This document shows positions 51,058 to 59,493 of a stretch of 64,000 nucleotides of DNA, piece by piece. How positions within the stretch are numbered: position 1 is the stretch's first letter; every line of letters begins with the position of its first letter. A model generated the notes under the pieces. The model did not search any database. It was not told where the DNA came from and was given only the letters and a program-made list of their open reading frames with translations. Location of the stretch: positions 62,001-126,000 of the forward strand of contig NZ_VOPY01000003.1 in NCBI RefSeq assembly GCF_007995095.1. Direction: 5' to 3'. This DNA comes from Flavisphingopyxis soli. GTDB lineage: Bacteria > Pseudomonadota > Alphaproteobacteria > Sphingomonadales > Sphingomonadaceae. A program made the position numbers and the translations under genes.

Positions 51058-51323
51058 CCCTTCGACAGGCTCAGGGTGAGCGGAAAAATGAACTGGACGA
51101 AGCGAAGCTGGCGCGGCGCGCGCAAGCGGCGGGCGATGCCGCGGCGCGGCGCGCGATCGATCGCATCGCGGCGGCGATCGGGGCAGACTATCCCGCGCTG
51201 ACGATCGAACGCGAGATCGCGGCGCTGCGCGTATCGGGCGCGGCGCTGCGCGGGCTGGCGCGGCGCGACGTGCGGTTGCGGCTGCCCGAGCTGTGGCTCG
51301 ACGGGGAAGGAGGCGCGCGATGA
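51054..51323 (+). CDS. GTA gp7-position small protein
   Basis: 89 residues from a GTG that overlaps the gp6 stop. The first residues are the repeat-encoded LRQAQGER, then a helical stretch (LARRAQAAGDAAARRAIDRIAAAIGADYPALTIEREIAALRVSGAALRGLARRD). Position matches the g7 slot of GTAs, but it is shorter than a usual head-tail adaptor and no family mark is visible. It ends with an ATGA overlap into the DUF3168 gene. Confidence 0.6.
   Translation: MTLRQAQGERKNELDEAKLARRAQAAGDAAARRAIDRIAAAIGADYPALTIEREIAALRVSGAALRGLARRDVRLRLPELWLDGEGGAR
51058..51082. repeat. 25-bp repeat, copy at the start of the gp7-position gene
   Basis: Identical to 48798-48822 and in the same reading frame relative to its gene; it supplies residues 2-9 of the predicted protein. 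Confidence 0.85.
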
Positions 51324-51721
51324 GCGAGGGGATCGAGGCAGCGCTGCGCGCCGCGATCATTGCTGCGCTGAACGACGACGCTGCGTTGGGCGCGGCGATC
51401 AACGGCGTGTTCGAACCCGGCGCGGCGGGTCCGCATGCGCCGTATGTCGAGGTCGGTGCGATGACCGCGCGCGACTGGGGCACCAAGGATCGCGACGGGC
51501 GCGAGATCGTCGCGACGCTGCGGGTCCACGATGCCGCGCGCGAAGGCGAGGGCGTCAGCGCGCTGGCGGCGCTGGTCGCGGCGGCGATCGCCGCGATGCC
51601 GCGCGTCGGGACGGGATATGCGATCGGCAGCCTGCGGCTGCGACAGTGCGCGATTGCGCGGGCGACGAGCGGCGAGTGGATCGCGACAATGGATTTCAGG
51701 GTGCGCGCGCTGGCGGGCTGA
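51320..51721 (+). CDS. GTA gp8, DUF3168 tail-completion protein
   Basis: 133 residues. DUF3168 pattern: LRAAIIAALNDDAALGAAINGVFE, PYVEVGAMTARDWGTKDRDGREIVATLRVHDAA and the C-terminal EWIATMDFRVRAL. It is the tail terminator/joining protein. Coupled to the previous gene by ATGA. Confidence 0.88.
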   Translation: MSEGIEAALRAAIIAALNDDAALGAAINGVFEPGAAGPHAPYVEVGAMTARDWGTKDRDGREIVATLRVHDAAREGEGVSALAALVAAAIAAMPRVGTGYAIGSLRLRQCAIARATSGEWIATMDFRVRALAG

Positions 51722-51758
51722 TTGAAGAGGCTCAAGGGACCGATACGGTCCGACCCGG

Positions 51759-52094
51759 TTACTCGGTCGGCATTTCCTTGTTGTCGAAATAGTCCTGGTA
51801 ATCGTCTTCGAATTTCTCGCGCCAATAGCTGATCTCGTCGTCGGCAACCTCGTTGGCGTCGGCTTTCGAGCTGCCGCGCTTGAGATCGGCGGAGACCATT
51901 GCGGTGCGATAATTGCCTTCTTCGGCGGTGCATTTGGCGCCGAAACCGGTGCGGAACGCGTCGGGTTCGACCTTTTCCTTGAGCCCGGCGATGAGCTCTT
52001 TCTTGAGGCATGCGGCGAAGCGGTCGCGGGTCGCTGGAACCGACGCCCCGGCCTGCGCCGCGGCGAGCATCAGAAGGATAGGCGAGATGACCAT
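51759..52094 (-). CDS. Secreted hypothetical protein on the opposite strand of the GTA cluster
   Basis: 111 residues from MVISPILLMLAAAQAGA, a signal peptide, then a soluble helical domain with two cysteines (FAACLKKEL, GAKCTAEEG) and an acidic C-terminus. No family recognised. It interrupts the GTA operon between the gp8 and tail-tube genes and is transcribed against it. Confidence 0.7.
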   Translation of the reverse strand: MVISPILLMLAAAQAGASVPATRDRFAACLKKELIAGLKEKVEPDAFRTGFGAKCTAEEGNYRTAMVSADLKRGSSKADANEVADDEISYWREKFEDDYQDYFDNKEMPTE

Positions 52095-52152
52095 GTCCAC
52101 TCCCTTCGTCCCGGTTTGCCCGGGTTTTTATCAGCATCGAGGAGAATAGCAG

Positions 52153-52560
52153 ATGGGTATCGAGAGCGGTAGTGCCTTCCTGTTGAAGGTCGGCGATGGC
52201 GGGGTGCCGCTAGCCTATGCGACGATCGCGGGGCTGCGCACGACGCAGCTCAGCATCAACGGCGAGGGCGTCAACGTGACGACCAAGGATTCGGGCGGCT
52301 GGCGCGAATTGCTGTCAGGTGCCGGGGTGCGATCGGTCAGCGTGTCGGGCGCGGGGATCTTCACCGGCTCGGCCGCTGAGGGACGGATCAAGGGCAACGC
52401 GCTGGCGGGCGTGATCGACGATTACGAACTGAGCTTCGAAGGCGGCGAGCGGATGCAGGGGCGCTTCCTGATCACGCGGCTCGATTATGCCGGCGATTAC
52501 AATGGCGAGCGCAATTACACGCTGAGCCTGGAGAGTAGCGGTGCGGTGGCGAGTTTATGA
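52153..52560 (+). CDS. GTA gp9, major tail (tube) protein
   Basis: 135 residues, TP901-1-type tail tube: GSAFLLKVGDGGVPLAYATIAGLRTTQLSINGEGVNVTTKDSGGWRELL, then VSVSGAGIFTGSAAEGRIKGNALAG and FLITRLDYAGDYNGERNYTLSLESSG. Polymerises into the tail tube. Its stop overlaps an ATG of the next frame (ATGA, 52557-52560). Confidence 0.92.
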   Translation: MGIESGSAFLLKVGDGGVPLAYATIAGLRTTQLSINGEGVNVTTKDSGGWRELLSGAGVRSVSVSGAGIFTGSAAEGRIKGNALAGVIDDYELSFEGGERMQGRFLITRLDYAGDYNGERNYTLSLESSGAVASL

Positions 52561-52592
52561 GCGGGGGTGGGGATACCCCTGGACCGGCAGAG

Positions 52593-52652
52593 ACCCCTCC
52601 ACCCCTCGCCTGCGGCGAGCGGTCCCCCTCCCCCCGCTGCGCGCGGGGAGGA
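52593..52652. repeat. Family-B double-hairpin repeat between gp9 and gp10
   Basis: CCCCTCCACC, CTCGCC-TGC-GGCGAG hairpin, GTCCCCCTCC and CCCCGC-TGC-GCGCGGGG hairpin, ending GGAGGAG, which serves as the Shine-Dalgarno of the GTG start at 52659. Confidence 0.75.
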
Positions 52653-52658
52653 GACAAA

Positions 52659-52964
52659 GTGGCCAATGCTGCGCGGGGAGAGGCGGCGTTTGCGGTGGCA
52701 GGGGTGTGCTATGTGCTGCGGCCGAGTTTCGCGGCGCTGGTCGCGGCCGAAGCCGAGCTGGGGCCGCTGTTCGCGCTGGTCGAGCGCGCGGCGGCGGGCG
52801 GGCTGACGCTGGCCGAGACCGCGGCACTGATCTGGCATTGCATTGATGCGCGCCCCGCTGGGCTGAGCCGTGAGGACGTCGGCGAGGAAATTGCGACGCG
52901 CGGGCTGGCGGCGACGACGCCTGCGGTGGGGGCGATATTGTCGCAGATATTGCAGGGGCGGTGA
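52659..52964 (+). CDS. GTA gp10, tail assembly protein
   Basis: 101 residues from the GTG at 52659, which has GGAGGAG upstream. GTA-gp10 marks: GEAAFAVAGVCYVLRPSFAALVAAEAELGPLFALVERA, then ETAALIWHCID. An alternative ATG at 52557 overlaps the gp9 stop (ATGA) and runs through the repeat, adding 34 residues; that could have been the original coupled start before the repeat entered. Confidence 0.85.
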   Translation: MANAARGEAAFAVAGVCYVLRPSFAALVAAEAELGPLFALVERAAAGGLTLAETAALIWHCIDARPAGLSREDVGEEIATRGLAATTPAVGAILSQILQGR

Positions 52965-52995
52965 GGGTGGTTTGCGGGCCGGGCGATAGCGCCGT

Positions 52996-53070
52996 CACCC
53001 TCATCCAGCTTCGTCTAGGCTCGTTCCTCGCCAAGACTGCACATCCTTCCCCCATCAAGGGGGAAGGAGG
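52996..53070. repeat. Palindromic intergenic repeat
   Basis: ACCCTCATCCAGCTTCGTC, a central GGCTCGTTCCTCGCC and CCTTCCCCC-ATCAA-GGGGGAAGG: intermediate between family A and the large elements near 29.3 and 34.0 kb. Confidence 0.7.
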
Positions 53071-53078
53071 GACACGCA

Positions 53079-53279
53079 ATGGCGGTTGAGTTCGCCGCCA
53101 CTGCGGCCCGGTTGGCGGGGGCGGCGGGCTGGCTATTGCACTGGTGTCCCGACAATTTCTGGGCGGCGACGCCGGCCGAGCTGGCGGCGGTACTGCGCGC
53201 GGCGGCGGGCGAAGACGGCGAAGCCGCGGTGACGCGCGCGGACCTGACGGCAATGCAGGAGCGGTTTCCCGATGGGTGA
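53079..53279 (+). CDS. GTA gp10.1, small tail assembly chaperone
   Basis: 66 residues: AARLAGAAGWLLHWCPDNFWAATPAELAAVLRAAAG matches the small chaperone (rcc01693-type) after gp10 in GTAs. Overlaps the tape-measure start by 8 nt. Confidence 0.85.
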   Translation: MAVEFAATAARLAGAAGWLLHWCPDNFWAATPAELAAVLRAAAGEDGEAAVTRADLTAMQERFPDG

Positions 53280-53844
53280 TGAGATCGAGACTTTGGTGAT
53301 CGGTGTGCGCGCCGACACCGCGGGATTTTCGCGCGATGTCGCCAAGATGCGCGCCGAGCTCGAAGGGCCGCTGGCGCACGGGCTCGACCGCGCCGGACGC
53401 GCGCTCGAGGGCGCGCTGACGCGCGCGATCACGCGCGGCACGTTCGGCTTCGAGGATCTGCGCCGGGTCGCCCTGTCGGTGATCGCCGATATTGCGCGCC
53501 AGGCGGTGTCGGCGGGGCTCGATGCGCTGGTCGGCGGCAAGGGTGGCAGCGGGGCGGGGCAAGCCGTCGGCAGCCTGCTGGGTGCGCTGCTCGGCCTGCC
53601 CGGGCGCGCGACGGGCGGGCCGGTGTCGGGCGGGCGCGGCTATATCGTCGGCGAGCGCGGACCCGAGATTTTCGTGCCGACAGCGGCGGGGCGGATCGAG
53701 GGCGGCGGCCTGGCGACCGGCGCGCGCGATATCCGGATCACGGTTAACGTGCAGGGCGGCCGCGATGCGAGCCCCGAACGGATGGCGCGATCGGGGCGGC
53801 AGATTGCCCGCGCGGTAAGGTCTGCGCTGGTCGAGGCGGGGTGA
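53272..53844 (+). CDS. GTA gp11, short tail tape-measure protein
   Basis: 190 residues, short as in GTAs with very short tails. ETLVIGVRADTAGFSRDVAKMRAELEGPLAHGLDRAGRALEGALTRAITRG is the helical tape region; GLPGRATGGPVSGGRGYIVGERGPEIFVPTAAGRI is the conserved tape-measure C-terminal motif. Sets tail length and may aid DNA exit. Confidence 0.87.
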   Translation: MGDEIETLVIGVRADTAGFSRDVAKMRAELEGPLAHGLDRAGRALEGALTRAITRGTFGFEDLRRVALSVIADIARQAVSAGLDALVGGKGGSGAGQAVGSLLGALLGLPGRATGGPVSGGRGYIVGERGPEIFVPTAAGRIEGGGLATGARDIRITVNVQGGRDASPERMARSGRQIARAVRSALVEAG

Positions 53845-53860
53845 GGCTGGTCCCAGACGC

Positions 53861-53928
53861 GCCCCTCTCCATTGCGCTAGGCAGCAAGCTGCCAAGCTCC
53901 ATTGCCTCTCCCCTGAAGGGGAGAGGGT
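53861..53928. repeat. Family-A palindromic repeat
   Basis: GCCCCTCTCCATTGCGCTAGGC, GGCAGCAAGCTGCC hairpin, CCTCTCCCC-TGAA-GGGGAGAGG; between the tape-measure and distal-tail genes, just upstream of the latter's start. Confidence 0.75.
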
Positions 53929-53943
53929 GATTGGGAGAACACG

Positions 53944-56242
53944 ATGCCTTATACCCTCGTGCCGCGGGCGGATGCGGTGGCGGAGCCGGTTGATACGACC
54001 TGGCTCAAGCGGTTCGATCCGGCGTACTGGACAGTCGATTTTCCGCGCCCGATGATGGCGTCGGCGACGTGCGGCGATGCGCATACGCTGCGGATCGATG
54101 CGGTGTTCTACAACAAGCAGGACCTCGCCGGGATCATCTGGGAGGCGGCCGATCGCTGGTCGCATCCGAGCCACGCCTACGAGACCGCGCGCGATTTCCG
54201 GCGCTGCACGCTCTCGTTTCGCTGGCGATCGGGCGGCGTCAAGCCGCTCGATGCGCTGCACGGGCCGACGCTGACGATCGAGGGGCGCGACGCCGGCGGG
54301 GCCCCGCGCGCATGGTATGTCCGGCTATGGAACTATGCGAGCGGTTCGCCCGAGGACGCGGAGATCACGATCGATTTCGCCGCGCTCGACGGCGGGTTCC
54401 TGCTGCCGGGCGAAGCCGATCCGGTCTGGGCGGGCGACATCGACCGGATGTTCATCTCGCTGGTGCCGCCCGAATATGACGGCAGCGCTGGCGCGCTGGC
54501 GGGGGGCGAGACCGGCTGGGCCGAGCTGAGCGCGGTCGCCTGCGACGGATCGGGATCGGTGCTGCGCCGCGGCGATGCGATGATCGCGCCGCACGGCCTC
54601 GCCATGGCGACGGGATACGACGACCTCTACAACCAGACGCCCGAGCGCGTCGTCGCCGCCATCACCGCGCTCGGCTATCGCGGCGACATCGTCCATTATG
54701 TCGGCATGAGCCATTATTTCGTGCTGGCGAGTGATGGCCTGATCGATTCTGGCGAGACGCTGAACGCGCCGTGCCGCGCGTGGCACGAGGGCTTTGCCGC
54801 GGCGGCCGCACGGCACGGCCTCGGCATCATCTGGTCGCTGAGCTACGAACTGTTCGACGCGCATTGCAAGGCCGGGTGGAAGCAGCTCGCGCCCGACGGA
54901 TCGCCCGCGCTGACCGGATGGGAGCCGCCGTCGACGCTGCTCAGCCCCGCGCATCCCGGTGCGATGGCCTACCTGCGCGGCGTCGCGTGCGCGTTCGTCG
55001 CGATCGGCGTCGATGCCGGGCTGGCGGCGAAGTTCCAGGTCGGAGCCCTGGTGGTGGATCACCCCCGAGCGGCAGATCTGCCTGTACGATGCAAGAACGA
55101 CGGTCACGCTCGGCGCGCTGTCGGTGCCGATCGACAGCATCGACGGGCCCAAGGACGCCGACCAGATCGCGATGCTCGATGCGGCCGGCGCGCTGCTTGG
55201 CGCATCGACGCAGGCAATGTGCGATGCGGTGCGCGCCGACCATCCCGATGTCGTGACGCATTTGCTGACCTATTTGCCCACCGTGCTCGACCGCGCGGCG
55301 CCCGAGGCCAAGCGCGCCAACGTGCCGCTGGCCTGGGCGGATCCGGCGTTCGATGTGCTCCAGCTCGAGGATTACGACTGGGTGACCGCAGGACGCGTTA
55401 GCGAGAGCGCGCGCGGCGTAGCGGCGATCGAGGCGCGGCTGGGTTATCCGGCCGAGCGCCAGCATTATTTTTCGGGCTTCGTGCCGAGCGGCGAAGACAG
55501 CGAGCAATGGGCGAGGATCGACGCGGCGGCCGAGGTGGCGCGCGGGCGCGGGGTGGCGGCGACGTACGTCTGGGCGCTGCCGCAGGTCGCGCGCGACGGC
55601 TTCACGCATTTCGCGACGGGGCAAGAGGAGGGCGAGGAGATGCAGGTTTTCGACGAGGTCGATTTCCCGATCGCGATCGGCCGCGCGGCCGAGGTGGTGA
55701 CAGAGTTTTCGGCCGACGTGATCGAGACCGGATCGGGGCACGAACAGCGCGTGCTCCACTGGGCCGACGCGCGGATGCGCTACGATGTCGGGGCGGGGCT
55801 GCGCTCGGAAGCCGACGTCGTCGCGCTGGTGGAATTCTTTCGTGCGCGGCGCGGGCCGGTGCGCGGATTCCGCTTTCGCGATCCGTTCGATCATCACGGC
55901 AGCGATGAGGCGATCGGGACCGGCGACGGGGTCGTGACGCGCTTTGGCCTGGCGCGGCGTTATGGCGCGGGCGACGAGGCACAGGTGCGGCGGATCACGC
56001 GGCCGGTTGCGGGCAGCGTGCGGGTGTTCGTTGACGGAGCCGAAGTGGCGGACGGTTGGGCACTCGAGGACGGTGGCTGGATCGCGTTCGACGAGGCGCC
56101 CGCGATGGGTGCGGCGCTGTCGGCCAGTTTCGATTTCGACGTGCCGGTGCGCTTTGCCGAACAGCGCCTGGGGGTAAGCCGCGCGACCTTCCTCGCGGGC
56201 GAGCTGGCGAGCGTGCCGCTGGTCGAGGTGGGGGAATGCTGA
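53944..56242 (+). pseudogene. GTA gp12, distal tail protein (TIM-barrel-like + DUF2460), frameshifted
   Basis: Two frames together encode ~766 residues. The first (53944 to ~55042) gives RRGDAMIAPHGLAMATGYDDLYNQTPERVVAAITALGYRGDIV and HGLGIIWSLSYELFDAH, a glycoside-hydrolase/TIM-barrel-like region. At GTCGGAGCCC (55039-55048) the expected GGC-GAG has become GGAG; dropping those 2 nt moves the match to the next frame, which resumes GEPWWWITPERQICLYD and runs through the DUF2460 part (FFRARRGPVRGFRFRDPFDHHG) to 56242. Without correction the protein stops at 55401. A sequencing or assembly error is the main alternative. Confidence 0.85.
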
Positions 56243-56253
56243 TCTCTGCGCAT

Positions 56254-56306
56254 GACCCCTCCACCATGCTGCGCATGGTCCCTCTCCCCATTTATATGGG
56301 GAGGGA
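56254..56306. repeat. Family-B double-hairpin repeat
   Basis: CCCCTCCACCATGC-TGC-GCATGGT hairpin then CCTCTCCCCATTTATATGGGGAGG; in the gap between gp12 and gp13, ending in the Shine-Dalgarno GGGAGGGA. Confidence 0.72.
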
Positions 56307-56312
56307 TGGGAT

Positions 56313-57125
56313 ATGATCGAGTGGCTGTCGCGCGAAGTGGTGACGCTGGCGTGGACGTGGAGGCTGGCGCGGCGCGACGGGGCGGTGCTGGGGTTCACGA
56401 CGCACGATTGCGACCTGGTCAGGGGCGGCGTGCTTTATCGCGCGGCGCCGGGGATCATGCCGTCGGCGGTGCGGCTGAGCGCGAAGCTCGATGCCACGAC
56501 AATGGATGTCGGCGGGGCGATCAGCGATGCGGCGATCACTGCCGCCGATCTCGACGCGGGACGCTGGGACGGCGCGCTGGTGACGCTCGGCGCGCTCGAC
56601 TGGAGCGATCCGGGTGCGCTGCCGATCGTGATCGCGGCCGGGTCATTGGGCGCGGTGCGGCGCGAGGGGGCCGCGTTCACCGCCGAGCTGGCGGGGTTCG
56701 AGGCGCGGTTGGGCGATGCGGTCGTGCCCGCGACCTCGCCGCGCTGCCGCGCGATTTTGGGTGACAAGGCGTGCCGCGTCGACCTGGCGGGTCGGCGCTG
56801 GATGACGCAGGCGGTGGCGATCGACGGGGCGCTGGTGACGCTCGCCGAGGGATTTGCCGTCGGGCGCTTTGCGCGCGGGCGGCTGCGCTGGCGCGACGGG
56901 CCGTGCGCGGGACTGAGCGAGGCGATATTGGGCGACGACGGGGCGCGGGTCGAGCTGCCGGCGGTGCCGATCGCCGCAATGACACTGCCGCTCGCGGTCG
57001 AGCTGACCGAGGGCTGCGACGGTGCGCTGGCGACGTGCAGCGGGCGGTTCGGCAATGCGGCGAATTTTCGCGGCGAGCCTTATCTGCCGGGGAACGACCT
57101 GCTGACGCGCTATCCCGGTGGATGA
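56313..57125 (+). CDS. GTA gp13, DUF2163 tail protein
   Basis: 270 residues. DUF2163/BR0599 marks: WTWRLARRDGAVLGFTTHDCDLVRGGVLYRAAPGI, and the C-terminal Cys-rich CDGALATCSGRFGNAANFRGEPYLPGNDLL, a likely metal site of the hub. Tail-tip part. Overlaps gp14 by 8 nt. Confidence 0.92.
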   Translation: MIEWLSREVVTLAWTWRLARRDGAVLGFTTHDCDLVRGGVLYRAAPGIMPSAVRLSAKLDATTMDVGGAISDAAITAADLDAGRWDGALVTLGALDWSDPGALPIVIAAGSLGAVRREGAAFTAELAGFEARLGDAVVPATSPRCRAILGDKACRVDLAGRRWMTQAVAIDGALVTLAEGFAVGRFARGRLRWRDGPCAGLSEAILGDDGARVELPAVPIAAMTLPLAVELTEGCDGALATCSGRFGNAANFRGEPYLPGNDLLTRYPGG

Positions 57126-57615
57126 GCGTGGCACGCGGATCTTTGCCGAGGCGCAGGGCCTCGTCGGCTGCCGCTTTCGTTTGCACGGGCGCGATCCCGC
57201 GCTCGGGCTCGACTGTGTCGGGGTGGCGTGGGTCGCGGCGCGGCGCGCGGGGGCGGTGGTGGAAGTGCCCGATCGCTATGCGCTGATCGGCGGCAGAAGC
57301 GAGGCGTGGAATGCGGCGCTGGCGCGGTGCGGGCTTGTCCGCGTTGCCAAGGTCGCGATTGGTGACATCGTCCTGATCGATTGCGGGCGGCGGCAGTTCC
57401 ATCTCGCCGTCGCGGGAGCGGCGAGCGCGGTCCATGCGCATCGCGGGCTGGGACGCGTCGTCGAGACGCCGGGACTGCCCGACGGCGCGGTCGCCGGGGT
57501 GTGGCGGGTGGCGGAGCGGTTGTTCGCCGATGCGGATGACCGATCGCGGTTCGTCATCTTGCGTCGGCGCAGGACGCGCGTCGGGATAGGCCCCAGCCTG
57601 CGCCGGGAGGCATAG
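57118..57615 (+). CDS. GTA gp14, NlpC/P60-like tail peptidase
   Basis: 165 residues from a GTG. Catalytic Cys in LGLDCVGVAWVAARRAG and His in RRQFHLAVAGAASAVHA; both are kept, so a cell-wall peptidase that opens peptidoglycan during DNA delivery is expected. Translation is probably coupled to gp13. The last ~25 residues (RSRFVILRRRRTRVGIG) are basic and lie beyond the usual end of the family, possibly added when DNA was inserted after the gene. Confidence 0.87.
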   Translation: MDERGTRIFAEAQGLVGCRFRLHGRDPALGLDCVGVAWVAARRAGAVVEVPDRYALIGGRSEAWNAALARCGLVRVAKVAIGDIVLIDCGRRQFHLAVAGAASAVHAHRGLGRVVETPGLPDGAVAGVWRVAERLFADADDRSRFVILRRRRTRVGIGPSLRREA

Positions 57616-57697
57616 TAATAACCGCTCAAAAAGGGAACGATGGCCACATTCCGACACATGATAGACGAACATTCGGTAATTCGGTGGAAAATGGACG

Positions 57698-57916
57698 TTA
57701 GTTGCGATTGGGATTGTCGGGATTGGAGGCACGGCGCTGCCAGAACCCCCAAATCGTTTGGGCGACATTTATCGCTACCAAAACCATGACAATTGGCCAT
57801 AGCCAGGTGTCCGAAATGCCATCAAACAAATTGAAATGTAGGCTCGCCCAGAACGCACCGAATAGAGCAAGCGACCCGATCCACAAATAAACTGAATTTC
57901 GCCCGTCTTCGCTCAT
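57698..57916 (-). CDS. Small membrane protein, hypothetical
   Basis: 72 residues from MSEDGRNSVYL, two membrane helices (LWIGSLALFGAFWASLHF and LWPIVMVLVAINVAQTIWGFW). Less GC-biased codon use. Part of the insertion between gp14 and gp15. Unknown function. Confidence 0.5.
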   Translation of the reverse strand: MSEDGRNSVYLWIGSLALFGAFWASLHFNLFDGISDTWLWPIVMVLVAINVAQTIWGFWQRRASNPDNPNRN

Positions 57917-57960
57917 AAGAGGCACCCATTATTGCGATCACGAGACTGCCAGTTTTGCCC

Positions 57961-57994
57961 AATGTCCGCAACTGGGTCGTCAGCCGTCATTGCC
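57961..57994. repeat. Dispersed repeat, copy b
   Basis: 31 of 34 bases match 46778-46811. A weaker relative may lie near 58327 (CGTAATTGGGCCGGTAGCCGTC). Confidence 0.7.
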
Positions 57995-58060
57995 CTCGAC
58001 GCACTCATTCTGCAGAAGGTCCAACAGATGCGGGTTAAGTTGGAATCCAAAAGGGTCAGC

Positions 58061-58300
58061 ATGAAAACAATAAGCGCGGTATTGTGGATGTACGCGGCTC
58101 TTTACGCAGCGATCGCATTACTCATCGTAGCGATAGCGGCCGACGAAGGATGCCTCATTAATTGCACAGGTGCCTCGTTTGGTGCTGAGAACCCTTACGA
58201 AAGCCCCATCACCTGGATTGTTCTAGCGCTTCTTTTTTGGCCTTTTCCTCTGATGGTCATCCGTCTCGTCCAGGCGGTGTGCCGCTTTATCCGCACTTAG
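58061..58300 (+). CDS. Small membrane protein, hypothetical
   Basis: 79 residues from the ATG at 58061 (AAAGG upstream; the longer frame reads through the dispersed repeat). Two membrane helices separated by a loop with two cysteines (DEGCLINCTGASFG). Unknown function; in the gp14-gp15 insertion. Confidence 0.5.
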   Translation: MKTISAVLWMYAALYAAIALLIVAIAADEGCLINCTGASFGAENPYESPITWIVLALLFWPFPLMVIRLVQAVCRFIRT

Positions 58301-58502
58301 CAAACATCCCGGATTGGCTGAATAACCGTAATTGGGCCGGTAGCCGTCCGGCCGGACCTGGCGTTGCCACCGCAACCGGCCACCGGCCGAAACTGGGTGG
58401 ATTGTGGCTGCTTCCGCAGACTTGAAGGGGCGTGAGTCGCCCGTGCGTCCTAGGCGATAAGAAGGTCAGCGCCTATGTCGGGACCAGGGTCGGAAGCAGA
58501 CA

Positions 58503-59309
58503 TTACCGAGCCGAGTGAGGACGCCCGGTCCTGAGTGGACCGGCCGGCGGCGGAGCGAAACCGAGGGGACTGATGTCAGCGCCAGGCGTGCCTCGCGTCA
58601 CTGCCGCGTAAATTGCGGTGCCGATGGGGCTGTAGGTAATCGCCTGCGTCATGGCGAAAATTGCAGCCATCGCCCCAATTCCCCACCACCAGGCCGGGTG
58701 TACCCGGTCGCTGCGGCGCAGGTCTGCCCAGATGCCCACGAGCGGGAACAGCAAGCAGGCGGCGAAGGTGGCCTCCCAAGCCCAAGGCTGAAACAGTGGC
58801 AACGGGAGTAGCCGCCCGAAGGCCGGAGCAAGCAGCAGCGCCATGCCGCAAAAGTGCAGCCGTCGGTGCCACTCGGTGCGACGGCGCAGCAAGATGGCCG
58901 CGACAGTCAGGCCGGCAAAACCCGATATCGTCATCGGATCAAATATGAGAAATTGCAGCGGCTGGAAAAAGAAGGGAGCGTTGCCGTTCCGAACCATGAT
59001 GGCAGCAACGAGGAACCCCGAAACCACCATCGGGATCATCCACACCGCAGCAAGCCAACCAAGCCGCCGATGAAGGTCAATGCGGTCAGTGGCGACCAGC
59101 AGGTTTTGCACCAGATAGATCGCAACCCAGCCCATGAACAAAATGGCGTGAACGTGGACCCGGACCGGAGAGGCGAACGTCGAGCGGCCCATCGCTAACT
59201 GCATTGAGAAGCCGATGGCGATGACAGCGGCCATGATGATCGCGCTGCGTACGAAAAACCGCTCGTCCCCTGCCGAGTATGCTAGCGGTTCTTGTGCTAA
59301 AGTGGCCAT
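58503..59309 (-). CDS. Multi-span membrane protein with conserved histidines, hypothetical
   Basis: 268 residues from MATLAQEPLAY (GGGGGG-rich Shine-Dalgarno before it; 59339 is possible). About seven helices. Histidines in RVHVHAILFMGWVAIYL, DLHRRLGWLAAVW and EWHRRLHFCGMALLLAPAFGRLLPLP are spaced like haem-ligand pairs of cytochrome-b-like or ferric-reductase proteins, but no family is certain. Transcribed against the GTA. Confidence 0.72.
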   Translation of the reverse strand: MATLAQEPLAYSAGDERFFVRSAIIMAAVIAIGFSMQLAMGRSTFASPVRVHVHAILFMGWVAIYLVQNLLVATDRIDLHRRLGWLAAVWMIPMVVSGFLVAAIMVRNGNAPFFFQPLQFLIFDPMTISGFAGLTVAAILLRRRTEWHRRLHFCGMALLLAPAFGRLLPLPLFQPWAWEATFAACLLFPLVGIWADLRRSDRVHPAWWWGIGAMAAIFAMTQAITYSPIGTAIYAAVTRGTPGADISPLGFAPPPAGPLRTGRPHSAR

Positions 59310-59493
59310 TGCGAACTGCCCCCCGAACTGTTCACCCATTGCCCAGCCAAAATAACACACAGTGCGGGTCAGTGGAATAGTGCAAGCGGGCCCCCAACCC
59401 GTGCGGAGTGCGGCGGCATCGGATGGCTGCTTTTGGGTCGTCAGGCGAACGGCAGGTACTGGGTCAGTCGGCGACTGGACATCGCTTGGGTGG

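Noticed and set aside
50329-52137. 602-codon minus-strand ORF across gp6-gp8
   Set aside because: Shadow frame; a separate minus-strand gene (51759-52094) is the only credible one here.
40763-53928. CRISPR array
   Set aside because: The repeats are palindromic mini-elements at gene junctions with variable spacing and no unique equal-length spacers; no cas genes.
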